DNA from: Silvimonas terrae
GTDB taxonomy: Bacteria; Pseudomonadota; Gammaproteobacteria; Burkholderiales; Chitinibacteraceae
Assembly (NCBI RefSeq): GCF_014202765.1
Contig: NZ_JACHHN010000003.1
Span: 62,001-126,000 of the forward strand
Direction of reading: 5' to 3'
Length of the DNA stretch: 64,000 nucleotides
Part shown: positions 34,625-43,143 of the stretch, one piece after another
Numbering within the stretch: position 1 is the first letter of the stretch
Layout: each line of letters starts with the position of its first letter
Notes under the pieces: model-generated
The model's database searches: none
Seen by the model: the letters and a program-made list of their open reading frames with translations, nothing else
What the model was told of the DNA's origin: nothing
Position numbers and translations under genes: made by a program

Positions 34625-36283
34625 ATGTTGTCACATACCAAAGCCAGGCATTGCTTGCTGTTCTGCATCAGTCTTTTTCTTGCCCTGATGTTCCCGGCAG
34701 CTTATGCAGCAGATAAACCCAATATCATCCTGATTGTCGCTGACGATACCGGGTATGGCGATCTGGGCGCATACGGTGGTGGCGAGGGTCGCGGCATGCC
34801 TACGCCCAACATCGACCAGATGGCCAAAGAAGGCATGACGTTCTATTCGTTTTACGGTCAACCCAGTTGTACCCCGGGGCGTGCTGCCATGCAGACCGGG
34901 CGCATTCCCAACCGCAGCGGGATGACCACAGTTGCCTTCCAGGGCCAGGGGGGCGGGTTACCGGCAGCGGAATGGACCCTGGCTTCGGTACTCAAAACCG
35001 GGGGCTACAAGACCTTTTTTACCGGTAAATGGCACTTGGGCGAGGCTGATTATTCGCTGCCCAATGCGCAGGGCTATGACGACATGAAATACGTCGGGCT
35101 GTATCACCTGAACGCGTATACCTATGCCGACACCACCTGGTTTCCGGACATGGATCCCAAACTGCGTGCGATGTTCCAGAAAGTGACGCGCGGCGCCCTG
35201 TCTGGCAAGGCCGGTGAAAAACCAGTGGAAGAGTTCAAGGTCAATGGTCAGTACGTCGATACCCCGGTTGTCGATGGCAAACCTGGCGTGGTGGGCATTC
35301 CGTTCTTTGATCGCTATGTCGAAAAAGCAGCCATTAATTATCTGGACCAAAACGGTAGCTCCGGCAAACCGTTTTTCATGAGCATCAATTTCATGAAAAA
35401 CCACCAGCCCAACATGCCTGATCCGGATTACATCGGTAAATCCATGTCCAAGACCAAGTACGCCGATTCCATGGTCGAACTGGATGCCCGCATTGGCCGG
35501 ATCATGGATAAAGTGCGCGCGCTGGGGCTGGATAAAAACACGCTGGTGTTCTTCACCACAGACAATGGCGCTTGGCAGGATGTCTACCCTGACGCGGGTT
35601 ATACCCCGTTCCGTGGCACCAAAGGTACGGACCGGGAAGGTGGCAGCCGCGTGCCCGCCATTGCGTGGATGCCAGGCCATATCAAGGCAGATACCCGCAA
35701 TCACGAGATCAATGGCGGTCTTGATCTGATGGCCACCTTTGCCGCCATGGCCGGCGTCAAACTGCCGGTCAATGACCGTGAAGGCAAGCCCATCATTTTT
35801 GATAGTTACGATATGTCGCCCGAACTGTTTGGTACCGGCAAATCGGCCCGTAATACCTGGTTCTACTTCACTGAAGATGAACTCTCCCCCGGTGCGGTGC
35901 GGGTGGGTAACTACAAGGCGGTTTACAACTTGCGCGGCAGCGACGGTACCGCCACCGGCGGGTTGGCGGTGGACTCCAATCTGGGCTGGAAAGGCGCTTC
36001 TTCCTACGTGGCTGCCGTACCGCAGATTTTTGACCTCTGGCAAGACCCGCAAGAGCGCTATGACCTGTTCATGAACAACTACACCGAACGCACCTGGACA
36101 CTGCCAGTGTTCAATGAAGAGGTTAAAAAGCTGATGGCGACCTACGTGAAATACCCGCCACGCAAGCCGCAAGGTGAAGCGTATACCGGCCCGATCACCC
36201 TCACCCAATACATGCGCTTCCAGTACGTGCGGGATAACCTGGCCAAAGAAGGCTTCAACCTGCCCATGCCCAGCGGAGATTGA
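34625..36283 (+). CDS. Secreted arylsulfatase-type sulfatase
   Basis: 552 residues from ATG 34625, preceded by GGAGAG. The signal peptide ends AAYA/ADKP. The sulfatase start NIILIVADDTGYGDLGAYGG carries the two metal-binding Asp. The formylglycine motif is SCTPGRAAMQTGR (C-x-P-x-R core satisfied, Gly in place of the usual Ser). Later features: FTGKWHLGE, FFMSINFMKNHQP and FTTDNGAW. It cleaves sulfate esters in the periplasm. No formylglycine-generating enzyme is seen in the window. An upstream open frame to 34247 is an artefact. Confidence 0.9.
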   Translation: MLSHTKARHCLLFCISLFLALMFPAAYAADKPNIILIVADDTGYGDLGAYGGGEGRGMPTPNIDQMAKEGMTFYSFYGQPSCTPGRAAMQTGRIPNRSGMTTVAFQGQGGGLPAAEWTLASVLKTGGYKTFFTGKWHLGEADYSLPNAQGYDDMKYVGLYHLNAYTYADTTWFPDMDPKLRAMFQKVTRGALSGKAGEKPVEEFKVNGQYVDTPVVDGKPGVVGIPFFDRYVEKAAINYLDQNGSSGKPFFMSINFMKNHQPNMPDPDYIGKSMSKTKYADSMVELDARIGRIMDKVRALGLDKNTLVFFTTDNGAWQDVYPDAGYTPFRGTKGTDREGGSRVPAIAWMPGHIKADTRNHEINGGLDLMATFAAMAGVKLPVNDREGKPIIFDSYDMSPELFGTGKSARNTWFYFTEDELSPGAVRVGNYKAVYNLRGSDGTATGGLAVDSNLGWKGASSYVAAVPQIFDLWQDPQERYDLFMNNYTERTWTLPVFNEEVKKLMATYVKYPPRKPQGEAYTGPITLTQYMRFQYVRDNLAKEGFNLPMPSGD

Positions 36284-36313
36284 GTTTCCACTGGCCGGAT
36301 GAAGTCCCTTGCC

Positions 36314-36340
36314 AAAGGCCCCGCCAGTGTCGGGGCCTTT
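36314..36340 (+). terminator. Rho-independent terminator after the sulfatase
   Basis: AAAGGCCCCG (36314-36323) pairs with CGGGGCCTTT (36331-36340). A symmetric hairpin 31 bases beyond the sulfatase stop; it could act in both directions. Confidence 0.75.
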
Positions 36341-36392
36341 GCCGGTCGCGGCGTCAGGTTTTGTTGGCTCGCACAACCTCCTGGAGTAAAGC

Positions 36393-37379
36393 ATGCCCAT
36401 GCACCGTTTCAGCATCAGCGCCGCCCATGGGTCAGCCCGTTTGTGCAAAGCGGGCTTGCTGCTGATCAGCGTGTGTTGCGGTGTTGCGGCACAGGCCGAT
36501 CCGATTCTGCCTTACCGGGTGGTGGGTGCAGATGTCCAGCGCCAGGCCAATGCCGTGGTGGCCTTGATCGGCTACGCCGTCGTGCCGGACGTCACCACCA
36601 GTTCGCTATCCATTAACAACGGCAGTTCCGGCAACCCGGGTTTGTGGTCCACCCAACTGGGCGGCGGCGCGACCATCAGCGACTCGGTACCGCTGTATCT
36701 GGAAGGCCTGGCGGCCTACACCCGTTATGACCCCACCTTTGTCGCCACCGATGGTGCAGAGGACCGGAAATTGCCATTGCGCTGGAATACCGGTGATGTC
36801 AGCGGCGGGATTGGTTGGGATTTCCCGGTGTCCGAATACATCAAGATCCGGCCTATTTTCAACATTGCCCTGGGTAAGGTCGTCAGTGACCTCACGGCCG
36901 GGCAATGGCTGATCAACCACAAGACCGATCGGGATATCAGCTTTGTGAATGGGGGCTCACTCAATGCCTTTGGGCTGGGTGGCTCGCTGATGTTGGTGTA
37001 TGAGGATTTCAAACCGGAACGCGAGCAGGAAGTAGAGGTGCGTTATTCCAATATCGTGCTGCAAAGTTTTGAGAGCAATGCCGCCGTAGAGGGGCGTGCA
37101 GTGGCACAAAGCCTGGGCGTCTGGGCCCGCTACCGCGCGCCCACCGGGATGACCGCGCTGGATCGGCCGGTGCGCTATGTGCTGGAGTTTGCCCATACGC
37201 AATACCTGGGCCAGTTGCGTGGGGCGCTGGGGTTTGACTATCTGACCTCGCTCGGGGTCGGGCTGGAGCTGGATTCCAGCAAATATGATGTGTTCATCAC
37301 CCGCACCCGGCTCGTCGCCCGCTATGTGTTTGGCAACAATGTCTCCGGGGTGTCGGTGGGGCTGGCCGCCAGCTTTTGA
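36393..37379 (+). CDS. Outer-membrane beta-barrel protein (solitary autotransporter-barrel type)
   Basis: 328 residues. Signal peptide (GLLLISVCCGVAAQA/DPIL). The mature part alternates amphipathic strands (PLYLEGLAAYTRYDPTF, IRPIFNIALGKVVSDLT, ALGFDYLTSLGVGLELDS) and ends in a terminal Phe (VSVGLAASF), the classic outer-membrane signature. It resembles the solitary autotransporter-like barrel family. There is no passenger domain. The substrate or role is not evident. Confidence 0.75.
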   Translation: MPMHRFSISAAHGSARLCKAGLLLISVCCGVAAQADPILPYRVVGADVQRQANAVVALIGYAVVPDVTTSSLSINNGSSGNPGLWSTQLGGGATISDSVPLYLEGLAAYTRYDPTFVATDGAEDRKLPLRWNTGDVSGGIGWDFPVSEYIKIRPIFNIALGKVVSDLTAGQWLINHKTDRDISFVNGGSLNAFGLGGSLMLVYEDFKPEREQEVEVRYSNIVLQSFESNAAVEGRAVAQSLGVWARYRAPTGMTALDRPVRYVLEFAHTQYLGQLRGALGFDYLTSLGVGLELDSSKYDVFITRTRLVARYVFGNNVSGVSVGLAASF

Positions 37380-37389
37380 CGCACCCGCA

Positions 37390-39486
37390 CTAAAACCCGC
37401 TCTCCCGCAATAATGCCGCGAGCAGATGTGCGCCTGTCTCTGCCAGCACGCTGCGGCGCTGGCCCTGAATCTGCAATTGTCCCCGCGTTTCCCACTGGCT
37501 GGGCGGCGGCGTGTCCAGCTGCACCAGAACGTGAAACACCGCCGGATTGGGCACCAGCGTGTCGCGCTCTGTCGCCACCGGAATTGGCCCTTTAAAACGT
37601 GAGGCCAGCATGGCGTGGTCCAGTTGTTTGACCCGGGTACTGCTGATCGAGATCACCGTACCGGCCAGCACCGCCGTTTGCCCCACCGGATAGAAGCGCA
37701 CAGGATTACCCGTGGCGATTTTCTGCAGATCGTCCTGGCGGACATAGGCATCCACTTGCCAGTGTCTGGGGTCGATCAACACGCCTATGGGCGTTTTGGC
37801 ATCGATCCACTGCCCTTTGCGCCAGGCGGGGTCCACATCCATCCACTGTCCGGAAAAAGGCGCATTGAGGGTGAGCCGGGCCATTTCCAGCTGCGTGGCT
37901 TGCGACTCTTTTTGCTGGACGTTAATACGCTGTTGCGTGGCCACTTGTTGCTCCAGCCCCTCGGTATCCGCAATCAACCCGGCCAGGCGTGCTTCATAGC
38001 CGCGCAACCCGGCTTCACTGCCTTGCATGCGCAACGCCAGATCGGGTTCTTGCATGACCATGAGCGTGTCACCGGCAGCAACCGTGCCGCCCGCATGAAT
38101 CTGCTGGATCAACGCCGGGAACGGCACAAACACGCGCAATTGGTGGGCGGAGCGCGCCACCCCCACCGCCGCCACCTGGCTACGCCACGGCAACGCCAGC
38201 AGCACGATCACCAGCCCGAGCAACAGCCAGAACCCTGCACGGCGATTGGCGCGAATGCGAGCGCGGTTGGCCCACCAGTATTTCAATTCACGGAGTATCG
38301 GCATCACGATGAACCAGGTGATTTCCACGCCAAACAAAAAGATGCCCAGCAGTTTGAAAAAGAAAAAATACACGGTCGCCGCGATACCCAGGAACAGCAC
38401 CAGCCGGTACAGCCAGGTTAAAAACTCGAACACAATCAGCAAGCGGCGCTGGGTGCGTGGCAAGGCTTCTGGCCAGGGTTCATCCAGCCCCCACAAGCCA
38501 CGCCGGATGGCGACCCTGGCCAGCGCGGAGGCCCGCTCGTGCAGGTTGGGGAAATCCAGCAAGTCAGAGAGGATGAAATAGCCATCAAAGCGCATGAACG
38601 GGCTGGCATTCAGGCCCAGCGATAACACCCAACTGGTGGTGGCCAGGTACAACATGGCATTGCGCCATGCACCGGGATCACTGAGCGCCCAGGCCAGCGT
38701 CGCCAGCCCGGCAATGGCCAGTTCACACAAGATACCGGCCGAGGCAATGGCCAGCCGCTGGCGCGCACTGCGCAGCTTCCAGCTCTCGCCCGTATCCGTG
38801 TACAACATGGGAAACAACACCACAAACGCCACGCCCATATGCGCCACCCGCAAACCCAGCCGGGTAGCCACCAGCGCATGCGCCAGTTCGTGCATGGCTT
38901 TGGCAAAGGCCAGCGCCAGCGCAAAGCTCAACAAGCCATTGACCGAGAATGACTCCACCACCGCCGCGGAAAAGGTATCCCACTGATGCAGGGCCAGCAT
39001 CACGCCCAGCAAACCCAGTGCAATGACGAGGCCCGCCATCAACGGCGTAAACAGCCAGTTGAGATGGCGCACCAGGCGGGTCAGAAAGTCCTGCGGGCGC
39101 AAAAGCGGTATGCGGAAAAACAGGTAGTGGTGCAAAAACCAGCGCCAGCTCAGCCCACTTTGGGCGCTTTGGCGTTGTTGCAACCGGGCCAGCCCCGCCG
39201 CCGTGGGCCGGAGCAGTTGATGTTGCTCCAGAAACTGCCGGAACCCGACAACCTGTTCCAGATCAGGCTGGAGCGCGGTCTGGGCCGCGATATCGGCACA
39301 GATTTGCGCCGGTGGCAGGGCCCAGCGCAGCAGAAATTCAAACTCCAGCCAGCCGATACGGTAGAAGCGGTTCAGCACGGTATCCTGAATCACCCAGCTG
39401 GGTTCGCCATCTTTGCCGGTGGCCGCCTCAACCAGTTTGAGGTCTTCGCGCAGGGGCGGAAACGGCAGTGTGGGGTCGAGTTCCAT
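37390..39486 (-). CDS. M50 zinc-peptidase membrane domain fused to HlyD-type adaptor
   Basis: 698 residues. An N-terminal cytoplasmic region of about 120 residues (resembling a substrate-recognition domain) precedes a membrane domain with the site-2-protease-type zinc motif H199-E200-L-A-H203 (AKAMHELAHALVATRLG). A second M50-like motif, SPFMRFDGYF, lies near residue 300. From about residue 450 a membrane-fusion part follows: LIQQIHAGGTVAAGDTLMVM, a coiled-coil hairpin (EGLEQQVATQQRINVQQKES), then APFSGQWMDVDPAWRKGQWI. The last gene of the adhesin operon; the upstream stop touches its ATG (TAAATG). It probably processes or helps export the giant protein. Confidence 0.85.
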   Translation of the reverse strand: MELDPTLPFPPLREDLKLVEAATGKDGEPSWVIQDTVLNRFYRIGWLEFEFLLRWALPPAQICADIAAQTALQPDLEQVVGFRQFLEQHQLLRPTAAGLARLQQRQSAQSGLSWRWFLHHYLFFRIPLLRPQDFLTRLVRHLNWLFTPLMAGLVIALGLLGVMLALHQWDTFSAAVVESFSVNGLLSFALALAFAKAMHELAHALVATRLGLRVAHMGVAFVVLFPMLYTDTGESWKLRSARQRLAIASAGILCELAIAGLATLAWALSDPGAWRNAMLYLATTSWVLSLGLNASPFMRFDGYFILSDLLDFPNLHERASALARVAIRRGLWGLDEPWPEALPRTQRRLLIVFEFLTWLYRLVLFLGIAATVYFFFFKLLGIFLFGVEITWFIVMPILRELKYWWANRARIRANRRAGFWLLLGLVIVLLALPWRSQVAAVGVARSAHQLRVFVPFPALIQQIHAGGTVAAGDTLMVMQEPDLALRMQGSEAGLRGYEARLAGLIADTEGLEQQVATQQRINVQQKESQATQLEMARLTLNAPFSGQWMDVDPAWRKGQWIDAKTPIGVLIDPRHWQVDAYVRQDDLQKIATGNPVRFYPVGQTAVLAGTVISISSTRVKQLDHAMLASRFKGPIPVATERDTLVPNPAVFHVLVQLDTPPPSQWETRGQLQIQGQRRSVLAETGAHLLAALLRESGF

Positions 39487-40845
39487 TTACCAACCCGTAA
39501 AGGCGCGGGCGGCAGCCAGCGGCCGGCGTAGCAGGTAGTAGCCCAGGCTGACTTTTTGTCCGTACAGTTTGGCCGTGCCATGCAGACCCAGCCGGGCGTG
39601 TGCCGGCTTGCCGTCGATACTCGCCAGTAACCGGTAGGCCACCACACCATCATCGCCGGTTCTGGCCTGGTAACTGGTTTGCAGAATCTTGCCGTGCAGG
39701 GGCGCCAGCGGGTAGGCGGTGAGGTAAAGCGTGACTTCTGCGCCAGGTTCCAGCGCAATGGCGTCGGCCACCGCCAACTGGATCAGGATGGCCGGTCGGG
39801 TGGGGTCGGCCAGTTGCAGAATGCGTTCACCGGTTTGCACCGGTTTACCCAGCCAGTCATTGGGATCGCTAAAGACCGCCACGCCGGCCTCGGGTGCCAG
39901 CACCTGGGTGCGCTCAAGCTGCGCCGCCACGGCGGCCAGTTCTGCCCGGCGTTGTTGTGCCGTGCCGGCCAGCACGGTCAGATCACTTTTGCTTTGCGGG
40001 TTATCAAACGCACGCTGACTGGCAGAGAGCAGTTCTGCATCCGCGACCGCGACTTGCCGCGTCAGTACCTCTACCCGGCTGCGCAGCGAGGTCTCATCCA
40101 GCGTGAACAGCAAATCGCCTTCGGCCACTGGCTGGTTGGGTCGCACAGCCATGCGGGCGATAACGCCATCAATGGGCGAGCTGATAACCCGCGCATCGCT
40201 GGAGATAATTTCTGCCGGGGCCAGCACGGTCTGCGGCACCGGAATCAACAGCAATGCACCCAGCACCACCAGCCCGATCAACACCTGTTTGCGACCGGGC
40301 AGCCAGCGCCAGTGCCGTTGTTGCCGGGTCAAGGCCGACCAGCAGTAGGACCAGGTCTGGCGCACACCCTGTAATAGATCTTCCAGCGCCAGCGCGGGGG
40401 GCTCATCGAGCAGCACAAACAACAAACCCAGCCGCTTTTCACCGGTTTTTTGTACCGGAACACACCACACGCCAGCGGGCCACCACTCGGCCCAGCCTTC
40501 GGCCATATCCGGGGGCAGATCCAGTGTTTCCCGCGCTAACCATTCGGGTTGATCGGTCGTCAGGCGGTCGGCCAGCCAGCGGCACGTCCGGTTTTGCCAG
40601 ACGAGATAAGGCGAGTCTTCTGCCGGTTTGGCCAGACCAGAAATACAAAGCAGTTCCAGCCGGCTGCCATGTTCCGCAAACACCACCGCCTGGCGAAAAT
40701 GCAGCAAAGCGTACAGATCGTTGGCCATGGTAAAGGCCAGCGCATTGAGTGATTCTGCCGCCAGCGCCCGGTCACGCAGGGCATCCAGGTGCAGTAGCAA
40801 CTGCGGATGCGGCAGATTGGCGGTCGTGGGTGTGGGGGCGTTCAT
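39487..40845 (-). CDS. HlyD-family membrane-fusion protein with GAF-like N-terminus
   Basis: 452 residues. The first 165 residues resemble a cytoplasmic GAF-type sensory module (LNALAFTMANDLYALLHFRQ, VVFAEHGSRLELLCISGLAK, KRLGLLFVLLDE). One membrane span follows (LIGLVVLGALLLIPVPQT), then a lipoyl-like domain (ISSPIDGVIARMAVRPNQPV), a coiled coil (RSRVEVLTRQVAVADAELLS) and an adaptor beta domain. This domain order is that of the adaptors accompanying giant surface proteins. Overlaps its neighbours by ATGA and TAAATG junctions. Confidence 0.8.
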   Translation of the reverse strand: MNAPTPTTANLPHPQLLLHLDALRDRALAAESLNALAFTMANDLYALLHFRQAVVFAEHGSRLELLCISGLAKPAEDSPYLVWQNRTCRWLADRLTTDQPEWLARETLDLPPDMAEGWAEWWPAGVWCVPVQKTGEKRLGLLFVLLDEPPALALEDLLQGVRQTWSYCWSALTRQQRHWRWLPGRKQVLIGLVVLGALLLIPVPQTVLAPAEIISSDARVISSPIDGVIARMAVRPNQPVAEGDLLFTLDETSLRSRVEVLTRQVAVADAELLSASQRAFDNPQSKSDLTVLAGTAQQRRAELAAVAAQLERTQVLAPEAGVAVFSDPNDWLGKPVQTGERILQLADPTRPAILIQLAVADAIALEPGAEVTLYLTAYPLAPLHGKILQTSYQARTGDDGVVAYRLLASIDGKPAHARLGLHGTAKLYGQKVSLGYYLLRRPLAAARAFTGW

Positions 40846-41612
40846 GGGGTATCGGCAAAGCTGGCTGTGCCGCTCATGCCCGCGATCAGTTCCGGGCTTT
40901 CCTTGTCCAGTTGCGCTTCAAGTTCCACCGTTTGCGCCACGGCATCCACGCGGGAGTTCACCGCGCTGATGCGGGCCGGGTAACTCTTGCCGGTTTCATG
41001 AATGTTCACATTCAGGTGCATGCCCGCTTTGAGTTTGGGCAACAAGGTGGATGGCACATTCAGCCGCACTTTCAGCGGGCCATCGCTGACCAGATCCACC
41101 AGCGGCGTGCCGGCGCTGATCGTCTGATAGGGTTTGACGTAGACCTTGGCAACGCGGCCGGCAAACGGAGCCAGCACTTTGCAATAGCCCAGTTGCGCCT
41201 TGGAGAGAGCCAGCGCGCCGTTGGCTTTTTCTACCTCGGTCTGCATGGTGGCAACCTCAATGTCGCCGGCGGCATTCAATTGTTGCAGGCTCTTTTTGGC
41301 CGCCAGATTCTGCCGGGCCATGTTTAACTCCGCCTTGGCGACATTGGCACGCGCCTCAACCTCCGCGCAATCCAGTTGCGCCAGCACTGCGCCCTTGCCC
41401 ACCCGCTTGCCCAGGGTCAGGTGAAAGTCGCTCAGCGTGCCGTTCATTTGGGCCGACAGCGTGGTTTCCAGCCGGGGCGCCAGCAATACCCGAATGTCAT
41501 CCGAGGTTTCGGCCGCTTTGGGCGGCGCAGTGGCGGCCAGGCTGGCGGAACACGCCACCGCCGCCAGCAGCGCCAGCCAGCGCCATTTACTGTGGCGCTG
41601 GTGCCGAGGCAT
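40842..41612 (-). CDS. Periplasmic adaptor (HlyD/RND-type) protein
   Basis: 256 residues from ATG 41612, inside the end of the TolC gene (26-base overlap). Signal peptide (WLALLAAVACSASLA/ATAP). Short lipoyl-type halves (VLLAPRLETTLSAQMNGTLS, APFAGRVAKVYVKPYQTISA) flank a coiled-coil hairpin (VEARANVAKAELNMARQNLA). It links inner-membrane and TolC components. The frame remains open to 41972, but the signal peptide fixes the start. Confidence 0.8.
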   Translation of the reverse strand: MPRHQRHSKWRWLALLAAVACSASLAATAPPKAAETSDDIRVLLAPRLETTLSAQMNGTLSDFHLTLGKRVGKGAVLAQLDCAEVEARANVAKAELNMARQNLAAKKSLQQLNAAGDIEVATMQTEVEKANGALALSKAQLGYCKVLAPFAGRVAKVYVKPYQTISAGTPLVDLVSDGPLKVRLNVPSTLLPKLKAGMHLNVNIHETGKSYPARISAVNSRVDAVAQTVELEAQLDKESPELIAGMSGTASFADTP

Positions 41613-43143
41613 CCACGGCGTGGGGCACGGCTTTTTCAGCGATGTCAGAACGAAGCTGCGGTGTTGCAGTGATCGTGGTTTTGATAGCTTGAGCGAGCGT
41701 TTTGATGTCATTTTTTTCGATGGAATCCGGCAATACGTCAAAACCAACCGAGTTATACAAACGCCCCCATGCGGCCTGGGCGTCTGAATACGCGGCCTCC
41801 CGTTGATAGCGCGACAGCAGATAACGCCCTTCGGCGCGGATGACCTCCAGTTCAGAACCAAACGAGGTGGTTTTGGCCGCACGGGCGTAATCCAGCAAAC
41901 TGCCGTCCACGCGCAGACTTTCGTCAGCGAAGTCCATTTCCTGGCGGGCCAGCCGATAGCGCAGATTGCCAACGCGCACCTGCGTCAGAATCGCCATCGA
42001 CAGCGCAATGCGACGCATATCGTCCGTGCGCGCCTGGGCATCTTGTTCGGCATTCAAAGCCGGGTACTGCAACAGCTTGAGCAGGTTGATCGAGACCTGC
42101 ACCCCGACCTGTGACCACTGGTTGTTATAAAGGTACTGGTTGGAATCGTACTGGCCGCTCCAGTCCAGCCCCACGTTGGGCCAGAGTTGCGCCTTGGCAA
42201 TTTTCAGATCGTTCTCGTTCACCCGTTTGCGATACCACTCTTCCATGATCTCCGGGCGGTGCTCCATGGCCAGCATTTCCAGCTTGTTTTCGCTGACATT
42301 CATGTCGGGCAACGTGGTTTCCTGTTCGTCGGCCAGGATCATGGGCGAGCCTGGCGGCAGCGACATCAAGGCCGCCAGTTCAGACTGGGCGAATTCCAGA
42401 TCTTGCCGGCGCACCGTGAGTAAAGAGATGGAATCGAGCAAGGCGCGCTGATACGCCAGAATTTCCTGGCGGGGTAACAGGCCCTTTTTTTCTGCCACGC
42501 GCGCGGCATCCAGCGCGGTTTGCGTGCGCTTTAACAGTTGATCGACTTCCGGCTTGAGGCGTTGCGCGCCCAGGGCTCGCCAATAGGCGTTGCGGACGTC
42601 TTGCAGCACGTTTTGCGCCACTTTGCGGCGGCGCTCCTCAGCCATCAGAATCTGGTCGGACTTTTGCTGGGTGCGGTAATAGGCCACGCCAAAATCCAGC
42701 AGACTCCAGCTCAGCCCCAGTCCGCCCAAGGTGTGATAGCGCTGTTCCGAGGTGGATGGCCGCAAGCTGACCTGGCGGTCCTCAATGCCGATGGAGGTGC
42801 CGCCCGAATCATTGCTACGCTGGTTATAACCGGCCGAGGCCACCAGTTTGGGCAGCATTTCATAGGCGGACACATCCCGCATATTGGCCGCCAGTGCGCT
42901 TTCCATCAGCTTGAGGCGGTAGTCCAGGTTGTATTTCAGCGCGCGGGCGGCGGCTTCGTAAAAGGTGATGGGGCCGGTCACCGGTTCCTGGTCAGCGTAC
43001 ATCTTGACCTGGTCATCAATGACGCGCTGACGCATTTCATCGGCGGTGGCCGGCTTGGGTTGCATGGATGAACACGCCACCAGCAGCAAGCTACTACCAA
43101 GGACCAATGTCAGCGTGGCAGGGGGCTTCAACATAAGGGTCAT
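41587..43143 (-). CDS. TolC-family outer-membrane channel lipoprotein
   Basis: 518 residues. Lipoprotein signal LLLVACSS (Cys24). Typical TolC/OEP repeats: EAAARALKYNLDYRLKLMES, GLGLSWSLLDFGVAYYRTQQ, AYWRALGAQRLKPEVDQLLK, and the second half VSINLLKLLQYPALNAEQDA. Forms a trimeric channel-tunnel. Directly coupled to the giant adhesin gene by an ATGA overlap at 43140-43143, which marks it as that protein's exporter. Confidence 0.9.
   Translation of the reverse strand: MTLMLKPPATLTLVLGSSLLLVACSSMQPKPATADEMRQRVIDDQVKMYADQEPVTGPITFYEAAARALKYNLDYRLKLMESALAANMRDVSAYEMLPKLVASAGYNQRSNDSGGTSIGIEDRQVSLRPSTSEQRYHTLGGLGLSWSLLDFGVAYYRTQQKSDQILMAEERRRKVAQNVLQDVRNAYWRALGAQRLKPEVDQLLKRTQTALDAARVAEKKGLLPRQEILAYQRALLDSISLLTVRRQDLEFAQSELAALMSLPPGSPMILADEQETTLPDMNVSENKLEMLAMEHRPEIMEEWYRKRVNENDLKIAKAQLWPNVGLDWSGQYDSNQYLYNNQWSQVGVQVSINLLKLLQYPALNAEQDAQARTDDMRRIALSMAILTQVRVGNLRYRLARQEMDFADESLRVDGSLLDYARAAKTTSFGSELEVIRAEGRYLLSRYQREAAYSDAQAAWGRLYNSVGFDVLPDSIEKNDIKTLAQAIKTTITATPQLRSDIAEKAVPHAVDASAPAPQ

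Noticed and set aside
34958-36448. 496-codon minus-strand frame opposite the sulfatase
   Set aside because: Sulfatase motifs are complete on the plus strand.
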